A stretch of 64,000 bases of DNA from positions 1,984,001 to 2,048,000 of the forward strand of contig JAHLMK010000006.1 of the NCBI GenBank assembly GCA_019915135.1, read 5' to 3'. A program made the position numbers and the translations under genes. Each line of letters opens with the position of its first letter. The first letter of the stretch is position 1. The notes below the pieces were generated by a model. That model was given only the letters and a program-made list of their open reading frames with translations, searched no databases and had not been told where the DNA came from. Origin of the DNA: Strobilurus pachycystidiatus (taxonomy: Eukaryota > Basidiomycota > Agaricomycetes > Agaricales > Physalacriaceae). Shown here piece after piece: positions 40,401 through 50,194 of the stretch.

Positions 40401-43400
40401 CCAGGTTCATTTGCGTGAACCCGGATAGAGCGTCGAGAGAGGAGAGTACTTGTGCGCCTGATAGGGCTGCCAGGATCTCGGACTGACGAGGTATGGGGAA
40501 TTCGTCCGGGATTGTGACGGCGTTGATTCTGCGATAGTCTACACAGAATCGTGGTTTCCCGTTGCGGTACGCTATGACTACAGGCGCCGACCAAGGACTT
40601 CGAGACGGCTCAATCACTTTTTGTTCCAGCCATGTATCGAGCTGTTTGTCGATCACTTGACGTTTCGCTGGGGAAGTGGCGTACATCGGCATGCTGATCG
40701 GCTCCGTTCCTTCTTTAAGCCGTATTCGAGCGGAACTCTGCACGTCCCCCAGGCGACCGTCAAACCCGAATGCTTTGGAGTGTCTCTCTAGCATTTGCCA
40801 GGCTTCTTCGCGCAGGTGATCGGGGATAGTACCCACATCGATGAGCTCCCTCATTCTCTCGGAAGGGTACACCTCGGGGTCCGGCATTGCAGCCGTCTTA
40901 GGGCCAAGCTCCTCTTCCTTGTCGTCTCTGGCGCTCGCCGTTCCGCTCTTCCCTTCGGCGTTATGACTCTCCTTGCCAGCGACATCCTCCTTGGCCTCGT
41001 CTTCCCTTCTGAACTGGGCTTCGATTATGGCCGCGATCTTAGCCGCGTTCTCTTGATATCTGATGCGTTCTTCTCCCTGAGGACAGTCGAAGTAGTTACT
41101 CGCCTTTTCTATCGCGCCTATGGTCTCCCCTTTACAAATGAAGACGGGGTGATCTGACGTGTTTATCAGGGGAACAATAGGCTTTGCGCTGGAGACGAGA
41201 GCGTTCGGGATGGCCAAGTATCTTCCGCCCTTGATCGGTAGTAGTCCTCGCTGTATTATCCATTCTTCTTCTCCGTCGAACGGGCCGTCGACCTCGACAT
41301 TCGAGCAGGTATGAGGCTTCAAGCGATAGTCCTTGGACGCTCGAACAGTATGATCTCTCATCTCCTGTTGTTCCTTGATTCGGGTTCTTCGGGTCTTCTG
41401 ACGTCGATGAAGCTTCGCCCTCAGGAAGCTGGCTAACCCGTAGGCGCTAGCCTTCACTCTCTTCCAATCCTCCGTCGATTCCACCGGCATGGCTCGTACT
41501 TCAAAAGATGAATTCCCAAAAGTCACCGTAGTGCCCTCTTCCAAGCTCCGCCTGACACTTAGCTCGTAGTTGATGTGGAAGTCCTCCCCTAGAAGGAGTG
41601 GGACCGACATTCCAGGCACGAGAAACACTTCGGCTACCGTCTCTACGATCGCTCCGGAAGTTGTCTGAGTGAAGATAGGGAGATCGCAGTAACCTTGTAT
41701 ACCAGCCGATTTGTCCGTAAGCTGCCAGAGCTGCATTTTGTTTCCTTGTTTGACTTTAGGCTTACTTTTAAGCAGCTCGTAGCATTCGGTAGACATGAGA
41801 GATATATTGGCGCACGAATCCAGACGCTGGTCTACTACTGGACCGTCGAGGCTGCCAATGGGCCCTTTCATCGAAAGAACTGATACTCCGACAGCCGAGC
41901 AACCCGAGGGCCGTTTGCGCCTCGGCTTCAAATAGAAAGGGACTTCGTTCTTTGGAGGAGGAAGGTTCGACTCGGTTATCTCCACTGTCTCCCAGTCGGA
42001 TGCAAATGCCTCAGCGTGGAAAGCGTCGACTCGGATTGGGTCGGAATCCTCACTTTTGCCCGGACTGAACTCTTCGAGAGGCTCCGCATAACCGCTTTTA
42101 TCAGGACTCGAAGCGGCTTCCGGGCGCGTTCCTGATTCAGAACCGTTATTCGACCGTAGTGGCCAAATATACTGTTCATCCTCCCTTTCCTCCTTTGTCC
42201 AGAATTCTGCCTTCTTCTCGAGTACTCGATCTGTATCTTCGGGAGCACCGTACTTGTTCAGATTCCCGTCCTCATCGTTGACCTCCTGGATACGCCAACT
42301 GTTCGTGGTGAATGCTGAGTCCTTAGCGGGATAGGACTCGCTCCTTGACGGCTCGTCATCCGCTTCCTTGCTCGCGGTGAATTGGCTGTGGAGCTCCGCG
42401 GGTGATTCTTTGCCGTCAACTTCAGCCTTGTCAGGAGGGATCCCTTCCTTGGGGAGAAGGTGACTCTTAGGTTTACTCTCCGACCTCAGTCTTTCGATGT
42501 AATCCTCGTCGTCATAGTCCTCGGGTGTCCAAAGTTCGCGTCGCTTCTCGATGACTCGATTAGCGTTGGCAGGAGCGTCGAAATGATTGAGGGATTCTGA
42601 ATCGTCGTCGACTTCCACTACTCGTCCTGTCGTGTCGTAGGTCTTACTCTCTCTCTCCCTCGCGTCGGGAATTAGAGAAGCCTTTTCAAAACCCTCCTGA
42701 GTCTCTGAAGAGGCCTCGTCCATATCGACCATCCTCTGTGACAATAGGACTTGGTACGCGGTCTGGTAAGCTCTTTCCACCCCCGGCGAGTCAGCACCGT
42801 AGTAGCTCGACTCGCTCAGGTTAGCTGATTTGGCCTTCGAATTCTGCCTGGCCAGGAACACATTCCAGTCGGGACACTCCTTGTTCCAGTGATTCGGACT
42901 TCCGCAGGCGCGACAGGAAGAAGGAGGGAGTCGACCCATCTTAGTGGTAACATGGTCGTTTCTGGGGAAGGGATATAACCTCTTCGCGAAGTCGCTCGCT
43001 GCTTTCTTCACCGCTTGGAAAGCGCTCTTCAGGACGAATTCGTTGCTTGCTCCAGCCTCCACATCCATGACTTCCCCCACAGCACTCCTGCCATCTTCTG
43101 TTTCCGGTATCTTTTTGTCTTCGACTCCTTCTCCGCCTTCTACCAAGTGAGCCGCTCTTCGAGTCTCTCCGTATGGCCTCTTGCTCATAGTGACCCCAAG
43201 AGATTGGAGCAGCGGGACTAGATTCGATGAGTTGATGCCCGGATTCCGATCCTTGGAGGCGTTGTACGCGTAAATGAGTGACCTTTTGTGTTCTATGACA
43301 CGAGAAAGAAGATTTCTGGTCGTCTCGACGGTTTCAAGATGGATGATCGGCTTCCAAGAGATGGGAGCTTTTCGCATTATCAGCTCCACCTCTTCCTTGC

Positions 43401-45057
43401 TGTCCTCGTCTGAGGCTGAGAGAAGCCTAACGAAAATGGTTCGACGATTGATGAACCCCGCTGGAGACTCTATCTCGTATCCCTTCTGCCGGAAGGTCTG
43501 CATCTCCATTCTAGCTTGCATTTCCCTCAACCATTCCTTGCCTAGCCAGTCGTCTCGAATAGCCTTGATGAACAGAGTAAAATCAGTTCTCAGCTCGGCT
43601 CGTGTCTCCTCCGAAAGTAGAGTGTACCACGAGTATATCTCCGCGTCCTTATCCAGAGTTTTCCACATCCAGGCGCCCAGCCCTTGACGAACTTTATCGC
43701 CCAGCGACGCGAGGTGGAAGAGCTGCCAGAAGTACGGGAGAGCTCCGTTGAAGGAGCCGTCGTACTTGGGTAAGTCGTCTACCTTGACTTCATTCTTGAT
43801 GTACGGCTCCGTAGAGTAGGCAGGGTTCTCAGCTCTGGCTCCATCTGGGTCACTTCCTCCGCCTCCAGATCCTCCGGCGCCAGCTCCGTCTTTACCATCC
43901 CTTCCCGGTGGACCAACGCGGCCTTGTTCGCCTCGTTCTCCTGTTTCTCCCTTATCTCCATTGTCCCCCTTCTCTCCTCGGTCTCCTTTCGCCCCTTGTT
44001 CGCCCTTATCCCCCTTCTCTCCTTTCTTCTCCATTGAGAAGGCTCCAAACAAATTCGAGCCGGGTTTCAAAGGAGTCGAGGAGCTGGCGCCGGTGAAGCT
44101 GTACGCAGGAGCGTTTGACGGAGTGTTGTAGGGGAACGGTGAAGGCTGGAGCCCTCCGGGGGTCGCCGTAGTGTCCCCCTGTTCGAAGAGGACCGACGCC
44201 GAAGGAATAGGAGGGTCTTTTTGCTTCATCCTTTCCGATCCTACGGCAGCTGGAACGGGGGTTTGAGGAGCCTTGGAAGGTCCCGACGACCTGGGAGGAG
44301 TAGAGAGTTGAATACCTCCTTGATCCCTGGGCCGGTTCATATGGCCAAATGGATCCACGTTTAAACCTTTGACCAACTCTTCGCTCAGTGGCAGAATAGC
44401 CGTCCACCTTCCCGAATCGAGATGGCGTCTCCCAGGCGAAGCGATCTGGTAATGATGGCGCGGGATCTTCCTGTAGAGGGCCAGGACTTGATCGGAGAGG
44501 GAGTCCGCGTCGTTGAACTCGTCGTACGCGTCATCTTGCGTGGAGACTGGGGACGAGGGATTACGAAAGAATTTGTATTGATCTACATACTTGAGAAAGT
44601 ATCTCTGACCCATGTGCAAGTGTTTGGTCAGGGCTACCCAAGCTGCGTTGAAGAGTCCGAACTCGTCGACGCCGTCCACCAGCACGGTCGTGAGAACGTC
44701 GCGAGGGTCGACCCGATAGATATTGGAGTCGGTTCGTTTGTCAATGAGGGCCGCAGCGTCGTTCAGAAAAACCTGTAATTCGTTGACCGTCAAGGCAACC
44801 TGGGTTTGTAGCTCGTCTTGCAGGGTAAAGCGCGTCACGCCGGGGTTCCTGCCACGGAGACCACGATCGTGTACATCCCCGAGTCTGAGCACCTTCCTCC
44901 TAAGCATTTCCACTCTGGACTCCGTAGAACCCAATTCCGTTGCTCCTTGACTGTACTGCGCTAAGATGGAGGCCATGGGCGAACGGTCGAATCCAGCCTG
45001 CATCGTGTCGCGTACGACCCTGGAGTCCACGTTGTTGGAGTCTTTATCGTTACCCAT
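37405..45057 (-). CDS. gypsy2 Gag-Pol polyprotein (2550 aa)
   Basis: One intronless ORF. Residues 1-340: Gag-like N-terminus. About 342-397: collagen-like Gly-X-Y tract (EKGDKGEQGAKGDRGEKGD...). About 400-720: capsid-like helical region and a zinc knuckle CRACGSPNHWNKEC (C-x2-C-x4-H-x4-C). About 1075-1170: retropepsin-like domain with LDSCANISLMS and PLLLGEDFH. About 1480-1690: reverse transcriptase (FCVDYRRINAVT, LRLPFGLRNGPSIFQRLM, YIDD near 40240). About 1745-1900: RNase H (YSDASDQALGCAL, TDHSALQWAK). About 2110-2420: integrase with HHCC finger and DDE (SMDFIVDLP, FCDRDPKWT, HPQHDGQTEIVNRWLE). The C-terminal chromodomain begins near DVEKIIGHKRIGRD (EGYGPQHDTW). All catalytic acids are present. 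Confidence 0.95.
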   Translation of the reverse strand: MGNDKDSNNVDSRVVRDTMQAGFDRSPMASILAQYSQGATELGSTESRVEMLRRKVLRLGDVHDRGLRGRNPGVTRFTLQDELQTQVALTVNELQVFLNDAAALIDKRTDSNIYRVDPRDVLTTVLVDGVDEFGLFNAAWVALTKHLHMGQRYFLKYVDQYKFFRNPSSPVSTQDDAYDEFNDADSLSDQVLALYRKIPRHHYQIASPGRRHLDSGRWTAILPLSEELVKGLNVDPFGHMNRPRDQGGIQLSTPPRSSGPSKAPQTPVPAAVGSERMKQKDPPIPSASVLFEQGDTTATPGGLQPSPFPYNTPSNAPAYSFTGASSSTPLKPGSNLFGAFSMEKKGEKGDKGEQGAKGDRGEKGDNGDKGETGERGEQGRVGPPGRDGKDGAGAGGSGGGGSDPDGARAENPAYSTEPYIKNEVKVDDLPKYDGSFNGALPYFWQLFHLASLGDKVRQGLGAWMWKTLDKDAEIYSWYTLLSEETRAELRTDFTLFIKAIRDDWLGKEWLREMQARMEMQTFRQKGYEIESPAGFINRRTIFVRLLSASDEDSKEEVELIMRKAPISWKPIIHLETVETTRNLLSRVIEHKRSLIYAYNASKDRNPGINSSNLVPLLQSLGVTMSKRPYGETRRAAHLVEGGEGVEDKKIPETEDGRSAVGEVMDVEAGASNEFVLKSAFQAVKKAASDFAKRLYPFPRNDHVTTKMGRLPPSSCRACGSPNHWNKECPDWNVFLARQNSKAKSANLSESSYYGADSPGVERAYQTAYQVLLSQRMVDMDEASSETQEGFEKASLIPDARERESKTYDTTGRVVEVDDDSESLNHFDAPANANRVIEKRRELWTPEDYDDEDYIERLRSESKPKSHLLPKEGIPPDKAEVDGKESPAELHSQFTASKEADDEPSRSESYPAKDSAFTTNSWRIQEVNDEDGNLNKYGAPEDTDRVLEKKAEFWTKEEREDEQYIWPLRSNNGSESGTRPEAASSPDKSGYAEPLEEFSPGKSEDSDPIRVDAFHAEAFASDWETVEITESNLPPPKNEVPFYLKPRRKRPSGCSAVGVSVLSMKGPIGSLDGPVVDQRLDSCANISLMSTECYELLKSKPKVKQGNKMQLWQLTDKSAGIQGYCDLPIFTQTTSGAIVETVAEVFLVPGMSVPLLLGEDFHINYELSVRRSLEEGTTVTFGNSSFEVRAMPVESTEDWKRVKASAYGLASFLRAKLHRRQKTRRTRIKEQQEMRDHTVRASKDYRLKPHTCSNVEVDGPFDGEEEWIIQRGLLPIKGGRYLAIPNALVSSAKPIVPLINTSDHPVFICKGETIGAIEKASNYFDCPQGEERIRYQENAAKIAAIIEAQFRREDEAKEDVAGKESHNAEGKSGTASARDDKEEELGPKTAAMPDPEVYPSERMRELIDVGTIPDHLREEAWQMLERHSKAFGFDGRLGDVQSSARIRLKEGTEPISMPMYATSPAKRQVIDKQLDTWLEQKVIEPSRSPWSAPVVIAYRNGKPRFCVDYRRINAVTIPDEFPIPRQSEILAALSGAQVLSSLDALSGFTQMNLADEDVEKTAFRTHRGLYHFLRLPFGLRNGPSIFQRLMQSILSPYLWTFSLVYIDDIVVYSKTYEEHIVHLDQVLQAIEDAGITLSPTKCHFFYNSILLLGHQVSRLGLATHEEKVRAILELQRPTKVSELQMFIGMVVYFTLFIPFFSDICGPLFELLKKGRTWQWGVEEETAWSAAKEALQSAPVLGHPQEGLPYRLYSDASDQALGCALQQVQKMRIKDLEGTKAYLVLENAWKNKLPMPRMFSRLGDKDDVSIYEQEWGNVFEESEVWVERVIGYYSRRFKSAETRYSTTEREALGAKEGLVRFQPFIEGERLYLITDHSALQWAKTYENTNRRLAAWGTVFSAYAPNLTIIHRPGRKHSNVDPLSRLAREVPASVSPTLNSSLKSLSPNFDLNLSQEEVWSRSPAEKMAAAVTTRSRAEGSGIGGTKGPVAGEEAIKSVPKPRTRAGRRALAKSAKANPEPSATAKDTSHPEKPRIVREEYARADIPTPTLHVSFNKQKLDEFIKGYKSDPQFAKIYESSPTSAERWDHNQRFFKESNGLLYFRDADYMARLCVPRRLKWDIIREAHENPLEAVHMSAEQLWWKVSGKFYWHRMKVDLQSFVNSCDVCQKIKSRPFNRYGFLIPSPIPTRPYESVSMDFIVDLPWSDGFNAIHVTVDRLSKHAIFTPTTTGLDAPEFGRLFAKEVVCRYGLPSSIFCDRDPKWTAEFWRGLAKFLKVDMAYSSSHHPQHDGQTEIVNRWLETLLRAFVAENKGSWATWIRLLEFAYNAHINASTGCSPFRLLLGFQPRSPLDLKYPTSREELRRFSTSKEGNILLEELEVLRESARRSIAKAQDEQRRFYNKGRKPFPDLAIGSKVLINPHALEWLESRGKGAKLTQRSIGPFEVLEKVNPKVYRLRMDDNYPGFPVFSVDHLTPYVESDDRMGPRTVLPPTRTEPPSEEYDVEKIIGHKRIGRDIKFLVRWEGYGPQHDTWQTVKDLKNSPEILRDYRRREGI
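43866..44031 (-). other. Collagen-like Gly-X-Y repeat encoded within Gag
   Basis: About 15-18 consecutive G-X-Y triplets (GEKGDKGEQGAKGDRGEKGD, then GDKGETGERGEQ and GPPGRDGKDG) follow MEKK. The DNA shows the matching 9-nt periodic CTCCTT/CCC pattern on the plus strand. Confidence 0.92.
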
Positions 45058-45274
45058 CGGATCCGTAAGAGATAGGACGACTGAGAAGAAGGAGTTGGCG
45101 AGGTCGAGGGGTGAGGAGTCGAGCGAGAGGAGTAGTGATAATTTGTAGAGCTTGTAGTACCGACGTCGAACGGAGAAGTTTTAAGCGCTCGGTTGAGAGC
45201 GTCCCGCGTGTCGGGTGTGGAGAGCAAATCAGTAAGAAGGATACACAAGGGATAGTTCCCAATGTGTCCACCTT
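45058..45274 (-). other. gypsy2 5' leader with primer-binding region
   Basis: 217 bp between the 5' LTR and the Gag start. Next to the LTR the element sense reads AAGGTGGACACATTGGGAAC, where the primer-binding site should lie; I cannot assign the tRNA. Confidence 0.5.
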
Positions 45275-45666
45275 TGTAGGGTCTTATATGATCCTACGAG
45301 AGGGCGCTATCCCGTGGCGCGCGAGCAGCAAAGGTGTGCGCGTTCGCGTATATCAGTTTTCCTAAATAAGCCGTAAGCGAGTGCAAAGGAGGAGCCGAAT
45401 CGTATAGCGGTGTAAAGCGGTATAGCTGAGTATAGCGAGGCTCGGTAGACGAGCGACCTTCCCGGTATTGATATTTGCTGGGACGAATGTCGATGATGGT
45501 AAAAGAGTAAGTTCAATTTGGTAAAAGATAGTACAAAAAGGGTAGGCATGAGTAATACGTGTATCGTAAGCGTAACTAATCGTAAATGACAAAAACAGGG
45601 TCTAGGCGGGAACTACCAGAGTCGTGTAATTGGCGCGGGGCGCGTATGTATCCCATGCGTCCCACA
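45275..45666 (-). repeat. gypsy2 5' LTR (392 bp)
   Basis: Same length as 33257-33648; four substitutions seen (TATCAG/TATCCG, ATATTTG/ATATTCG, CAATTTGG/CAATTCGG, ATGCGTCC/ATGCTTCC). Confidence 0.95.
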
Positions 45667-45671
45667 GGGAG
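45667..45671. repeat. 5-bp TSD of gypsy2 (GGGAG, right)
   Basis: Matches 33252-33256. Confidence 0.9.
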
Positions 45672-45921
45672 AACAATAAGACAATAGGAAGTCCTAATGT
45701 GGCGAGACAATAGGCGGGCCGGAGTAGAGACAATAGCCGGTCCAGAGTGGTCCCAGGTGGTCATCAGACCACTGATGGACAGGTCTAGGCAATGCCAAGA
45801 CGATGGATGCCAAGTGAATGTGGGCTAGGCCCAGGCCGAGGTGAATGTAGAGATGGGAGAATGTGGCGATGTCGAGAGTGGAGACGCGATGGAGGAAGCA
45901 GAATAGAGGCAATTTGTGACA
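45672..45921 (-). repeat. Family 1 solo LTR, segment 3 (reverse)
   Basis: GTCTAGGCAATGCCAAGACG, AGGCCCAGGCCGAGGTG and AGAGGCAATTTGTGACA match, inverted, the first half of the LTR at 17036. Segments 1-3 together rebuild one decayed family 1 LTR with no internal region left. Confidence 0.85.
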
Positions 45922-47479
45922 TTCAGACTGAACATACCACAGGGTTTTGGTTGCGCAACAAACAGCCATTCCTCACTCTCAGACGTGCACTAGCAGGCCG
46001 ACAGGCCCGTAAGCAAGTTATAGGATCCATTCCAGCTTAATGTGCCGCTGTAAGTGTCATGCAGTATGTTTTTACTGCCATTTGTACGTCTTTAAGCTTG
46101 CTGATTTCAGTCGCAAATCAACGTCAAACAGGATTGCGCCATTGCTCTGGAGGCCATCAAAAGTCTACGAATGGGCTTGTAACAAGTCCTTGAACTTTGA
46201 AGTCCAGAGAGAGACCCCAAGTCCTTTGCAGCTTCTCCTGCCTACTCTCAATCTTCACCATTCCTCAGTCACTACTAACCACTGCATACCCAAGTCCCCA
46301 AGCTTGCTATTTGACCATTGGTATGTAGAATTGGATGAATTGACAAGAAGATCTGTATGTTGCCATTATCATACCCAAATCTCACAGGTATCATGTGTTT
46401 TCGTCATTTCAATATTGTGAAGTCTGATATATCATGCAATGACAACGTGTAGACGCGCCAGTACAATTTCACTGTATCCACAGACCCATAGTGGCACACC
46501 CTGCTTGCGGGTGCTACTCCAGCGTCTCTGCACCGGACTGTTGCTGTCATTCCATCTCACAGAGCTATGTGATGTGTTGCGCGCCGGTTTGAAGTCCTCT
46601 CAGCCAAGGCCACAACTTCCCTGATTGCTGATAGGTTTGCCAGGATTGTCGGAAACCTCTACTTGCTATTGTTGGTCTTGTCCGAGACTTGACTCTCTCA
46701 ATTTTGAGCTGCTATGTCCCAAGTGGCAGCGAGATGTCAGCCAAGTTGCCGACTTGCCTCCCTCGGCTCTTGAATCACCAATAATGTTGCTAGAGCGCAA
46801 TTCCGCCGTAAATGCAGAAGCCCAAAACACGGGGCGCATCGTCCTGGCAAGAAAGCCCATGCATATCAGAAGACGTTAATTTTTAAGAGCTTGCTTCTCG
46901 AGCCTGTCAGAAGGTAAAGTAGGTAAACCTCCCGGGTACAAGTTTATGGGGGTATAGAAATATTGTCTCCGAGTTGGTCTTGAGATCATCCGTGTCATAA
47001 GTGATACTGACTAGATGTAAAGCACACACACACACCAGTGTACTGTAGTATTTTGACCGTATCTTTTGGTCACAGGTCACAGACCTCTTTGAAATGAAGA
47101 TCTGAGGACTTTGTCCCAGGTCACAGACAAAAACCTGAGGTACACAAGGCTTAAAAAGGAAACTGATGGCGGGCATACAAATAAGGCAATTCCCGCTTGA
47201 TTTGTAAGAAATGAAGATCTGTCCCGGTGAAGATGAGAGGTCACAGGTCACACCCCATGAAGATATGGTCAAAACACTACAGTACAGCACAACAATGTCT
47301 GCAACACATATCAAAGTGGACGTCACGGTCCGAGGTCCTAGGCGCCAGCAGGGCATGTAGGCTTTGCCCTTGATATAGGTGTCTGCATGTACGCTTTCAT
47401 TGCAGCCTATAGCGGCAGGGCGTACATGGTACGCCCAGTACCAGATGTGGAGACTTGGAGGAGTGTTGATCTGGAAGTG
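45922..47479. other. Non-coding or unrecognised 1.56 kb
   Basis: Only short ORFs without domain signal (for example 46040-46420) and no TIR or LTR ends found. A short CA repeat (ACACACACAC) is near 47022. Confidence 0.4.
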
Positions 47480-47670
47480 CCAGTGTAAGGTGGATCAGCA
47501 ATGATAGTGCAACTGTCTGGGTGAGGTTCATTTCAACTCAGTGATACAACAATAGTGAGACGTTGAGCGTATTGATTCACAGATCATTGGTGTCAAGGAG
47601 AAGTATTTCAGTGGCTCGAGTGTAATCAATGAATGTGTTGTTTTTTGTTCTCTGAGGCAGTGATGGACCC
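47480..47670. repeat. Diverged segmental repeat, copy 1
   Basis: Shares TAGTGAGACGTTGA, a CACTGGTG-like block and GTGGCTCGA(G/T)TGTAATCAATGAATGT(G/A)TTGTT, with TTTGTTCT(C/T)TGAGGCA, in the same order with 49890-50095. Confidence 0.75.
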
Positions 47671-48387
47671 ACAGGCTGTTGGTGAGAGTGCCAGTGATGA
47701 TCCTATCTTTAGTCGACATCTTATTTGGTCCTAGACACAGCCTCCAACACCGTTGTGTACTCATGCTGCAGGAAAACATCGTAAAATTTGCTCTGATATG
47801 CAATATGTTACAGGTAACAGTAGTGGATCATTGTGGATGCGCTTTGGTAGATACAGAAAAGGAAGCAGCTTCATTGGCCATCAAACTAGAAAGTTTCGGA
47901 CGTCTCTAGGACTGAGCTGGCACAACATCCTTCATATTGCGGATAGTCATGACCTTGGAGTCCCCATCTGCGTCCCGACGGGCCCCGATATCTAGAACGA
48001 GTCTTCGGTCAATTCAAGGTCCCAGAATTGTAGGTAGAATTGTACAAACCCCTGAGTGCCTGGTATTCAAGATCCTGTTGGAAAAAGTGTGTCTCAAAAG
48101 ACCTGAAAAAGCGGCACCGAGACAGCTCCCTAACAGATGGTCTGTACCCTGGCCAGGTTTCCAAGAGCTACATGCTCTCATCAGTTCTTGGCACGACGCA
48201 GCAAGTACTTGCAGAACAACTAGCCTTGTTGAATAACAAGATGTAAACCTGATATTGCCTGCAAACTGAGTCTGTGCTTATCTCAGTCGAGTACTCTCTG
48301 AGATACTCAACGTGCGATTTCGAGTTGATTGAGAAGTAAGAAACTAATCTTAGGTGTTCCTGAAGGTGCGTTAGAATATCTGGATTG
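47671..48387. other. Unassigned DNA downstream of the pseudokinase
   Basis: No supported gene. Part of this (48170-48360, minus strand) stays open and could hold a further 3' exon of the kinase-like gene. Confidence 0.4.
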
Positions 48388-49177
48388 TTATCGGATTGCC
48401 TTACGGACCCTCCAATGTGAGGAGATCGACCTCATCACTAAGAACCACAGGAGGACGCCAAAAGAGTATACGTCAACCCCAGATGACTCTTGCTTTGTCA
48501 TCTGGTCACGGTTGTAGATGTTACTGGAAGAGAAGTCGGTGATGCGGACATGGCCGTGGTCAAGCATGATGTTGTTTATCCCGAGCTTGCCATGCACAAT
48601 GTTCCGCGAGTGAAGAGCGTCGAGGCCATGAAGCTGACAGCCACATCCACAATCTCGTCAACACGCGTATCACCCATCCACAACGTCAACACGTACGATT
48701 TCGGTGGCGATGTGTTGCATCTTCTTGAAGTCAAACGGGTCATCCGATCTGGTCAGATAGTGTCCAAGAGTCATCTCGTACGGAGTCTGTACGCACAGGT
48801 CAGTTTGGCGCCACAACACCAAACTTTTGGCTCACCATGACCATGCAAGCAATCTTCTTGACGTGGGGATCTTTGTGGCACCTGTGCCAGGTAGAGAAGA
48901 TGCATTCGGCGAGAAATGGAGAGCATCCACGGATGCGTTTGAGGATCTCAATCTGGATACATGCCCTCTGGAGGAGCTTCTTTCGGCTCTCGACCTCGTG
49001 CTTGTGTTTGGAAGAGGGGGGTACCGGGATGAGGTTCACGATGCCTTTGAGCTCCCCAAACGAGACGTCCCCGACAACAGCATACTCTCCTTTCGGCTGG
49101 ACATCGAGAGTATAGGGCCGACGCTTGTCTTTGCTTGGTAGAGAGATTTGGAAAGGTGGGATATTATAGCGGGACAT
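48388..49177 (-). CDS. Truncated protein-kinase-like (pseudokinase) gene (about 225 aa)
   Basis: Exons 48836-49177, 48697-48786 and 48388-48633 join in phase. The N-lobe is degenerate (GEYAVVGDVSFGELKGIV in place of the Gly loop). Helix-C-like ACIQIEILKRIR is present, and then MTLGHYLTRSDDPFDF..MQHIATEILHGLDALHSRNIVHGKLGINNIMLDHGHVRITDFSSSNIY. Catalytic HRD is replaced by HGK and DFG by DFS; the APE region is shortened, followed by VDVYSFGVLLWFLV (subdomain IX). The C-lobe ends there. Known kinases need both Asp residues, so this is not expected to be catalytic. It is a pseudokinase gene or an early-stage pseudogene; the 3' end is uncertain, since a splice at 48438 would extend it. Confidence 0.6.
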
Positions 49178-50128
49178 GCCAGCGAGGAGGAAGTGGCGTG
49201 GGGGTGGGGTTGAGGGGAGAAACAGTAAAGAAACTCACGACTGTTCAAGTATTTGTACCCACAGAAGAACAAGGATTCTATATCCGTCAAATTGATCAGC
49301 AAAAGATCTTCAATGGATGAGACACTCCCACAGCAGACGGAGAGCTTTCGTCATGGAGACTAAAAGCTCCGTGTGACGCGGGTGGTCCAAGGGATCGCAG
49401 AGCACGTCCGATTGCTACCTGCGGCAGGGACGGCGGGTACACCTGACGAGCATCCCCCGAGGATCTTGAGATGAAGACTAGGGCTATTCAATTCGTGAAA
49501 ATGTGACATAGATAAGAGCGTAGCAGGTAAGGGACTTGAGAACTGAGTAAACGACGGGGAGGTCGCGCGGCTACTACGAGCGTCAGCATCGGGCGGGACA
49601 AATGTGGAGAGGGTCGCAACTGGGAAATGGAACTCTACCCAGAAGGACGGCCAGAGATCGGTTTGTATGTAAACAGAAGTGACTAAGACTTGCGCCGACT
49701 CGGAAGTGTGGCTCATTGATCCCAGCGCGAACTCAAGAGCGCCGCCTTGGGTATCTATTAAGTGTTTGCTTACACTACACTGCCAGCAGGACGATGAGTA
49801 CACTACTCCAGCCACGCGTTCACGGTTCGACTCACGGGTCTCACGAACACGGCTGAAGAGGGCAGTCGGCAGCGAAGTGCTGAAGAATGCTGATCTAGAA
49901 GTGTAAGGTGTCGAACGTTGTCGGCGAGGATGGTGCAGGCTGTCTAGGCTAGGTGTCTTTCAACTCCAAGTCAAACGGTAGTGAGACGTTGAAAATATTG
50001 ATCCCCAGGTCACCAGTGTAGAAGTACCTCAAATCAGTCTTCGGTGGCTCGATTGTAATCAATGAATGTATTGTTATTTGTTCTTTGAGGCATTGATGAT
50101 CATCATCGGATTCGAGGAAGTGCCTGAG
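49178..50128. other. Intergenic region with segmental repeat copy 2
   Basis: Short ORFs only. 49890-50095 repeats 47480-47670. The right end acts as promoter of the gene at 50195. Confidence 0.45.
49890..50095. repeat. Diverged segmental repeat, copy 2
   Basis: See copy 1 at 47480-47670. This copy leads into a TATA box and a gene start. Confidence 0.75.
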
Positions 50129-50136
50129 TATATAAG
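50129..50136 (+). promoter_or_regulatory. TATA box of the Ser-rich gene
   Basis: TATATAAG, 59 bp upstream of the start codon at 50195. Confidence 0.65.
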
Positions 50137-50194
50137 GCTGAGTCTGAATCACACCTCAGCTCAATTAAATCACCATCTCCATATATCGCCACAC

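Larger units (their letters stand above)
33257..45666 (-). mobile_element. Complete chromodomain Ty3/gypsy retrotransposon 'gypsy2' (12,410 bp)
   Basis: Two 392-bp LTRs in direct orientation (33257-33648, 45275-45666) differ at only four positions by my count. A perfect 5-bp TSD (GGGAG) flanks it. The element reads leftward: 5' LTR, 217-bp leader, a single Gag-Pol ORF of 2550 codons, an interval with a 473-bp MITE insertion, a second long ORF (ORF3), a purine tract (CTAGGGGGACT in element sense) and the 3' LTR. It inserted into an older family 1 LTR. High LTR identity and open frames indicate a young, probably competent copy. Confidence 0.95.

Noticed and set aside
46040..46420. Plus-strand ORF of 126 aa
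   Set aside because: No domain, no initiator context, typical chance ORF length for this composition.
49360..49815. Minus-strand ORF of 151 aa
   Set aside because: No recognisable domain or promoter; possible but not supported.
49795..49870. tRNA-like T-loop (CACGGTTCGACTCACG)
   Set aside because: No acceptor, D-arm or anticodon arm can be folded around it.
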